From: Bacteroidales bacterium
GTDB taxonomy: Bacteria > Bacteroidota > Bacteroidia > Bacteroidales > SM23-62
Length of the DNA: 17,004 nt
Direction: 5' to 3'
Assembly (NCBI GenBank): GCA_016783865.1
Contig: JADHVS010000087.1
Span: 1-17,004, forward strand
Shown: positions 12,249 to 17,004 of the stretch, in pieces
How the letters are laid out: every line of letters begins with the position of its first letter
Numbering within the stretch: the first letter of the stretch is position 1
Program-made: the position numbers and the translations under genes
Notes under the pieces: generated by a model
What the model saw: the letters and a program-made list of their open reading frames with translations, nothing else
Databases searched by the model: none
What the model was told of the DNA's origin: nothing

Positions 12249-15200
12249 GTGACAACCACATTGATTGAACCAAAAAGATATAAGAGTCTTTTCAGACTTA
12301 TAACTTTCCTTATTTTCCTGTCTGGCCATTTATTCACAATGGCCCAGACAACCTATTATTCTCAGCAGACAGGGGATTGGGACGAGCCAGCTACATGGGG
12401 TGGCGGATTGCCAGGTCCATCTGATCATGTTGTTATCCAGGATGGACATTCAGTTCGTTTGAGAGCTGGAGGTGAGGGTACATACATTACCAATCTGACC
12501 ATCCATTCAGGAGGTGTCCTGAATGCAGATAATAAAGAAATGAATGTTAGCGGGACATTCATTGTGAACGGTACGTATACCAGTTTTGAAGGTGCAGCTC
12601 AGGACTTAAATTTTGATGGAGATTCACTCGGAGGCAGTGGTACTATTTCTGTCAGTAAGGACACAAGATATTTTATTTTTAGTGAGAATGCCGTCATCAT
12701 TCCTTCTGCGCAATTAAAGATCTTTGGACATATTAATGTAGGTGATGGTGTTACTATTACTAATAAAGGATTTATATCTGTTTCCGGAAATATAGATGGA
12801 TCAAATGCTACAACTTCTGTCTGGACAAATGATGCAGGATCATTCGCAGAAGTGAAAGGTATTTTTATGAGCACGGGAATTCTAAATGCATCATCATCCG
12901 GGAATACAGTTAAATATAATCAACAGGCCGACCAGGCGATAACAACTCCATCTTCAGGTACTTATTATAATCTTACAACCTCCGGACTTGGAGTAAAAAC
13001 CATCTCATCAGATATTATAATTGAAAATAACCTCACTATCAGTTTCGGTATTTTTGATTGTAATAATAATAACCTTACAATAAAAGGCAACTGGTTAAAT
13101 AATGCTGATTTTACTGAAGGGACAGGAACAGTTTCGTTTACCGGAACCAGCGATCAGTCCATTTCCAATTCGGATGGGGAATTATTTTATGACCTGGTAG
13201 TTAATAAATTTTCAGGTAGCCTTATCCTGGAAAATGATGTTACCGTTTCAAATGCCCTGACCCTGACGTCCGGGATTATTGAAACAGGTAGCAGAGTGAT
13301 CACGCTTGGGACCGGAGCAGGGAATCCCGGGACCCTAAGCCATGCCAGCGGATTTATTTGCGGATCTTTTAAAAGATGGATAATTTCAATTTCTGCTTTC
13401 CATTTTCCGGTTGGTAAGCAGACTTATCAACCGGTCAATATTACTTTAAACGACTTAGCACTCGGGGGCACTTTGATAGCTGAATTCCGTGATTCTGATC
13501 CTGGCATAAGTGGACTTCCTTTATATGATGATCCGGGTTCAGTTTTTAATTCATTTGTGGATGGCTATTGGAGCCTGGTTGCAGGTAACGGATTTGATCT
13601 GGGTGTTACAGGTACTTATGATTTATCTTTGGACGGGACAGGTTTTTCTGCATTTTCTATTACTGATGCGACGCGGGTCCTTATGCGCAATGATTCGGGA
13701 AGTGACTGGAGGGTGGATGAAGGTACCCATCAAAGCCCGGTCGGTAATACGGCACGGAGATCCGGACTTTTTACCCTGCCGGCAGAATTTGCTTTTGGGG
13801 ATACAACCAATTGTTCCCGGCCGGTCACTTCGGCTATTATTGGGTCAGATGAAGTTTGTACAGGTACGACTGATGTGTCTTATGAAGTCACAGATAATTC
13901 CCCAAATACATATACGTGGATTATAACAGGTGGTACCCAGGCTACTGGTGATAGTACAAATAGTATCACAGTTGATTGGGATATAGTAGGGATGGCTAAT
14001 GCAAATATTCGTGTCTTTGAATCCAATGCATGCACAAAGGGGGCACCTGTTGATCATCCGGTTACGATCCATTCCATACAGCCATCTGCTATAAGTGGCA
14101 GAAAAGCTGTTGCGGAACTGACCTCTGGTGAACCATATTCTGTGACAGGTATAACTGGATATAATTATACCTGGACGATTACCGGAGGAATCCAGGCATC
14201 GGGGGACGACACGGACAGCATTACAGTAGATTGGGGTAATAATGGAACAGGGATCGTCAGTGTTGAGGCCGATAAGGGTATCTGTGCTTCGGCCCCGGCA
14301 ACCGAGATAAGCGTAAATAAATATGTGGTCATTGAGAGTATAGTTAGCGGGGATTGGGACGATCCCACCACCTGGGATTGTAATTGTGAACCTCTTCCAA
14401 CCGAGAATGTCCGGATCAATAATGGACATACCGTAACTTTAATTGCCGGTGGTTCCGGGACAGAGGTAAACAATTTTATTATTGAGGCCGGAGGAGTTTT
14501 AGATCCCAACGACAGGATAATGACCATTCATGGGGACTTTGACCACAATGGAACGTATCTGGGAGGAAACAAAGGTCTGGTCATGGATGGATTCGGATCT
14601 GGTATTAACGGCACGGGAACACTTCAAAGAGGTATTGCCCTTTCTGCGAATATAGATTTTCTTTCCACTGCAGTAATAAATATTTCTGCGGGAAATATTG
14701 AAATTGATGAGGGAATTGAAATTACAAACTATGGTTCAGTTACGGTTGCAGATAATGTTGTTGGAGCGGATGCAGTAAGTGAATGGACAAATAAATCAAA
14801 CTCTACCCTGAGAATTGGTGCAGCTTTGCTGGCAACAGGGATCTTAAATGCCTCCTCTTCGGGAAATACTGTTAATTATAATGGAACTGGCAACCAATCA
14901 ATTAAAAGCCCGGTATCAGGCAATTATTATAATCTGACAACCAGTGGAGGAGGGATAAAGTCTCTGACATCAAATTTAGATGTAAATGGTGAGTTGACCC
15001 TTAATGGATCAGCAGTACTTGATGTAACCACTTCATTCTATTCAATAAATCTTGCCGGTGACTGGATCAACAGCGGGGGGACCTTTAACGAGCAATCAGG
15101 CCTGGTCGTATTTGACGGTTCGGCTGACCAGAATATTACCGGTGTTGAAATATTTTACGATCTGAGTTATACAAATAGCTCTGGCCTTTACCTGAATAAT

Positions 15201-17004
15201 AATATTAGTGTATCCAATACCTTAGCCATGGCCGGGGGCAATATTTATCCCCTGGCCAATACGTTGACTATCGGGACAGGGGCCGGAATCCCGGGATCTT
15301 TATCCTATACTTCCGGAATTGTTGCTGGTAAACTGGAAAGGTGGGCTGCTTCTACCGGAGTTGGTTATCTCTATCCGATTGGCACATCCTCCATTTATCG
15401 TCCGGCTTCTATTACATATAACGCTTTGGGCACAGGTTCTTTACTTTTTGAGTTTGTGTCGGCGGATCCCGGATCAGCCGGACTGCCGATCAGCGAGGGA
15501 ACTGTGAATGTGATTGATACCTATTCAGAGGGCTATTGGAATGCTGCTACGACAAATGGACTCACAACCACTGACTTTAATATTCAGCTAACAGCAACTG
15601 ATTTTTCCAGTTATTCCATTATTCCCGGAACGCGTGTTATCAGGGATACAATTGGTGGTAATTGGGTCCTGGATGGAACGCATGCTGCAGCAAGCGACCC
15701 TGACTTATATCGAAACAACCTTACATATGGTATTTCAGATACGGGAACAGTATTCGGGATTGGACATGTGGAATGCACCGGGATAAGTCTTGACAAGACC
15801 ATTACAAATGTTAGTTGTAATGGTTACAGTGACGGGGCAATTGATATTACGGTGAATGGCGGGACAGCTCCTTATACATATGTCTGGGGACACGGACCGG
15901 TGACTGAAGATGTAAGTGGTTTAGCTGCAGGCAGTTATACTGTGACCGCAACAGATTACGATGGATGTACCATTGATAGTACCTGGACAGTTACCGAACC
16001 ATTTACTTTAAGCATACCTCATTCAGAGACAAACGTTAATTGTAATGGAGGGAGTACAGGCTCGATAGATATTACCCCGACCGGAGGAACTGCTCCTTAT
16101 ACTTTTTCATGGAGCCATGGTCCTGCCACGGAAGATGTCAGTGGGCTCACAGCTGGCAGTTATACCATTACCCTGACAGATAACAATGCTTGTACACTGG
16201 ATAGTACCATAGATATTACTGAGCCTGCAGCATTGACGGCTACTATAAATTCAACCGATGTTACCTGCAATGGTGTATCAGACGGGACAATAACCCTATC
16301 AGCCCCTTCTGGTGGAAGCGGAGTTTACGAATATTCTATAAATGGTGGTGGAGCATGGCAGGCATCCACAGACTTTACTGGACTCAATGGGGGTTCTTAT
16401 GATATCAGGATACAGGATCAGGCTGCTCCTGGTTGTTTTGTGGTCCTTGACGGAGCGTATCTTATAGATGAGCCATTGGCGATTACGATTAACCGTGTGA
16501 TAACCAATGTGAGTTGTATTGGTGGCAACAACGGAGCCATTGATATCACTCCATCAGGCGGCACACCGGGCTACATCTTCAGCTGGAGCCATGGACCAAC
16601 GACAGAGGATGTAAATACGCTGACTGCTGGCTCCTACATAGTCACACTCACAGATGGAAACGGTTGTACCCTTGACAGCACCTTTACCGTAACCGAACCA
16701 ACAGCTCTGGTTATCAACAAAGCCATTACTAATGTCACTTGTAACGCAGGCAACGACGGTGCCATCGACATCACCCCATCAGGCGGCACACTGGGCTATA
16801 CCTTCAGCTGGAGTCACGGTCCGATCACAGAAGATGTTGGTACGCTGACCACTGGTAATTACACAGTCACCCTGACCGATGCCAACGGTTGTACCTTAGA
16901 TAGTACCTTTGCTGTAACTGAGCCAACAGCTCGAGTAATAAACAAAGCCATCACGGATGTCACCTGCAAAGCAGGCATCGACGGTACTATTGACATCACC
17001 CCAT
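12249..17004 (+). CDS. Giant secreted surface protein with duplicated modules, PKD-like domains and SprB repeats (partial, 3' end outside window)
   Basis: The frame is open from GTG 12249 to the window end, more than 1585 codons. Residues 1-31 are a signal peptide: basic KRYK, hydrophobic LFRLITFLIFLSGHLFTM, probable cleavage after A31 before QTTYYSQQ. Module 1 (about 42-521) opens with GDWDEPATW and a following GHSVRL, a pattern common in Bacteroidota extracellular proteins. Two PKD/Ig-like segments follow (about 522-697; YTWIITGG and YTWTITGG, 85 residues apart). Module 2 (about 701-1176) repeats module 1, opening GDWDDPTTW. From residue 1177 SprB-type repeats of 75 residues begin (TNVSCNG, DGAIDIT, GGTAPYTY, TVTEP). 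SprB-family proteins are cell-surface adhesins, and a type IX secretion C-terminal domain would be expected beyond the window. The start could also be TTG 12261. No frameshift was found on translating the full stretch. Confidence 0.88.
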   Translation, partial: MTTTLIEPKRYKSLFRLITFLIFLSGHLFTMAQTTYYSQQTGDWDEPATWGGGLPGPSDHVVIQDGHSVRLRAGGEGTYITNLTIHSGGVLNADNKEMNVSGTFIVNGTYTSFEGAAQDLNFDGDSLGGSGTISVSKDTRYFIFSENAVIIPSAQLKIFGHINVGDGVTITNKGFISVSGNIDGSNATTSVWTNDAGSFAEVKGIFMSTGILNASSSGNTVKYNQQADQAITTPSSGTYYNLTTSGLGVKTISSDIIIENNLTISFGIFDCNNNNLTIKGNWLNNADFTEGTGTVSFTGTSDQSISNSDGELFYDLVVNKFSGSLILENDVTVSNALTLTSGIIETGSRVITLGTGAGNPGTLSHASGFICGSFKRWIISISAFHFPVGKQTYQPVNITLNDLALGGTLIAEFRDSDPGISGLPLYDDPGSVFNSFVDGYWSLVAGNGFDLGVTGTYDLSLDGTGFSAFSITDATRVLMRNDSGSDWRVDEGTHQSPVGNTARRSGLFTLPAEFAFGDTTNCSRPVTSAIIGSDEVCTGTTDVSYEVTDNSPNTYTWIITGGTQATGDSTNSITVDWDIVGMANANIRVFESNACTKGAPVDHPVTIHSIQPSAISGRKAVAELTSGEPYSVTGITGYNYTWTITGGIQASGDDTDSITVDWGNNGTGIVSVEADKGICASAPATEISVNKYVVIESIVSGDWDDPTTWDCNCEPLPTENVRINNGHTVTLIAGGSGTEVNNFIIEAGGVLDPNDRIMTIHGDFDHNGTYLGGNKGLVMDGFGSGINGTGTLQRGIALSANIDFLSTAVINISAGNIEIDEGIEITNYGSVTVADNVVGADAVSEWTNKSNSTLRIGAALLATGILNASSSGNTVNYNGTGNQSIKSPVSGNYYNLTTSGGGIKSLTSNLDVNGELTLNGSAVLDVTTSFYSINLAGDWINSGGTFNEQSGLVVFDGSADQNITGVEIFYDLSYTNSSGLYLNNNISVSNTLAMAGGNIYPLANTLTIGTGAGIPGSLSYTSGIVAGKLERWAASTGVGYLYPIGTSSIYRPASITYNALGTGSLLFEFVSADPGSAGLPISEGTVNVIDTYSEGYWNAATTNGLTTTDFNIQLTATDFSSYSIIPGTRVIRDTIGGNWVLDGTHAAASDPDLYRNNLTYGISDTGTVFGIGHVECTGISLDKTITNVSCNGYSDGAIDITVNGGTAPYTYVWGHGPVTEDVSGLAAGSYTVTATDYDGCTIDSTWTVTEPFTLSIPHSETNVNCNGGSTGSIDITPTGGTAPYTFSWSHGPATEDVSGLTAGSYTITLTDNNACTLDSTIDITEPAALTATINSTDVTCNGVSDGTITLSAPSGGSGVYEYSINGGGAWQASTDFTGLNGGSYDIRIQDQAAPGCFVVLDGAYLIDEPLAITINRVITNVSCIGGNNGAIDITPSGGTPGYIFSWSHGPTTEDVNTLTAGSYIVTLTDGNGCTLDSTFTVTEPTALVINKAITNVTCNAGNDGAIDITPSGGTLGYTFSWSHGPITEDVGTLTTGNYTVTLTDANGCTLDSTFAVTEPTARVINKAITDVTCKAGIDGTIDITP
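12372..13803 (+). repeat. First copy of a large duplicated module inside the surface-protein gene
   Basis: About 477 codons, beginning GDWDEPATW and ending near FTLPAEFAFGDT. It corresponds to 14349-15770, an offset of 1977 bases (659 codons). Shared blocks include TGILNASSSGNTV, YYNLTTSG, TIGTGAG/TLGTGAG, FPVG/YPIG, and the closing region of DGYWSL with EGYWNA. The coding copies have diverged strongly at DNA level, so the duplication is old. Confidence 0.75.
14349..15770 (+). repeat. Second copy of the large duplicated module
   Basis: About 474 codons, beginning GDWDDPTTW and ending near TVFGIGHVE. It lines up with 12372-13803 over its full length, with TGILNASSSGNTVNYN and GNYYNLTTSG as the clearest shared text. 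Between the copies lie two PKD-like segments that are themselves duplicated at 255-base spacing (13911 and 14166). Confidence 0.75.
15777..17004 (+). repeat. SprB-type repeat array, 225-bp unit, at least six copies
   Basis: Units start near 15777, 16002, 16227, 16476, 16701 and 16926, the last cut by the window end. Spacing is exactly 225 bases (75 codons) except for unit 3, which is 249 bases. Each unit carries a Cys-Asn-Gly-type start, DGxIDIT, GGTxxY, SWSHGP, SYTVTLTD, GCTLDST and a closing TEP. Units 4-6 are the most alike and share the DNA block CCATCAGGCGGCACAC in units 4 and 5, indicating more recent duplication or gene conversion. Unit 3 is the most divergent (SAPSGGSGVYEYSINGG). Confidence 0.88.

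Noticed and set aside
13845..14429. A long open frame on the minus strand (about 194 codons) opposite the surface-protein gene
   Set aside because: It lies wholly inside a well-supported plus-strand coding sequence with signal peptide and repeat domains. Its translation is rich in Ile/Thr/Cys with no recognisable motif.
15777..17004. CRISPR-like or satellite DNA explanation for the 225-base repeats
   Set aside because: The repeats stay in frame, encode SprB-type domains and diverge as protein-coding DNA does.

Overview
The window most likely comes from an anaerobic or fermentative member of the Bacteroidota (Bacteroidales-like). Three things suggest this. There is a very large surface protein with a signal peptide, PKD-like domains and SprB-type repeats, as in type IX-secreted proteins. 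Shine-Dalgarno sequences are mostly weak or absent. The metabolic genes are ferredoxin/NAD(P)H electron-transfer enzymes typical of anaerobes. No rRNA, tRNA, CRISPR array or transposase gene was seen.

Layout. 1-305: AT-rich, no gene, with a perfect 18-bp inverted repeat at 213-264 just before the first gene. 306-2684 (+): an nfnA/nfnB (sudB/sudA) pair, i.e. NADH-dependent reduced ferredoxin:NADP+ oxidoreductase. 2794-3720 (+): an uncharacterised protein made of two similar zinc-ribbon-rich halves, convergent with the next operon. 3726-10926 (-): one compact five-gene operon transcribed right to left: nuoE-like, nuoF-like (HydB-type with extra ferredoxin domain), a nuoG/formate dehydrogenase-like large subunit, then a second, diverged nfnA and nfnB. 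Three of its four junctions overlap; the fourth holds an inverted pair of REP-like palindromes. 10927-11257: regulatory/repeat-rich spacer with a hairpin plus U-tract in the operon leader and three separate 7-bp tandem repeat arrays. 11258-11826 (+): a decayed fragment of pntB (proton-translocating transhydrogenase, NADP-binding domain only), followed by a good intrinsic terminator. 11882-12248: AT-rich, no gene. 12249-17004 (+, running off the end): a secreted repeat protein of more than 1585 codons.

How it fits together. The NuoE/NuoF/NuoG-like subunits form the architecture of soluble NADH-linked flavin/iron-sulfur complexes (HydABC-type hydrogenases, NAD-dependent formate dehydrogenases, electron-bifurcating relatives). 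Here, however, the large subunit has neither the H-cluster of a hydrogenase nor, by eye alignment, the catalytic Cys/Sec of a formate dehydrogenase. Instead the operon continues directly into a second NfnAB. The simplest inference is an NAD(H)/NADP(H)/ferredoxin electron-exchange complex assembled from both modules, in addition to the stand-alone NfnAB at 306-2684. The dead pntB remnant beside it fits a history in which pyridine-nucleotide exchange moved from the membrane transhydrogenase to soluble ferredoxin-linked enzymes. That is an inference, not shown by the sequence.
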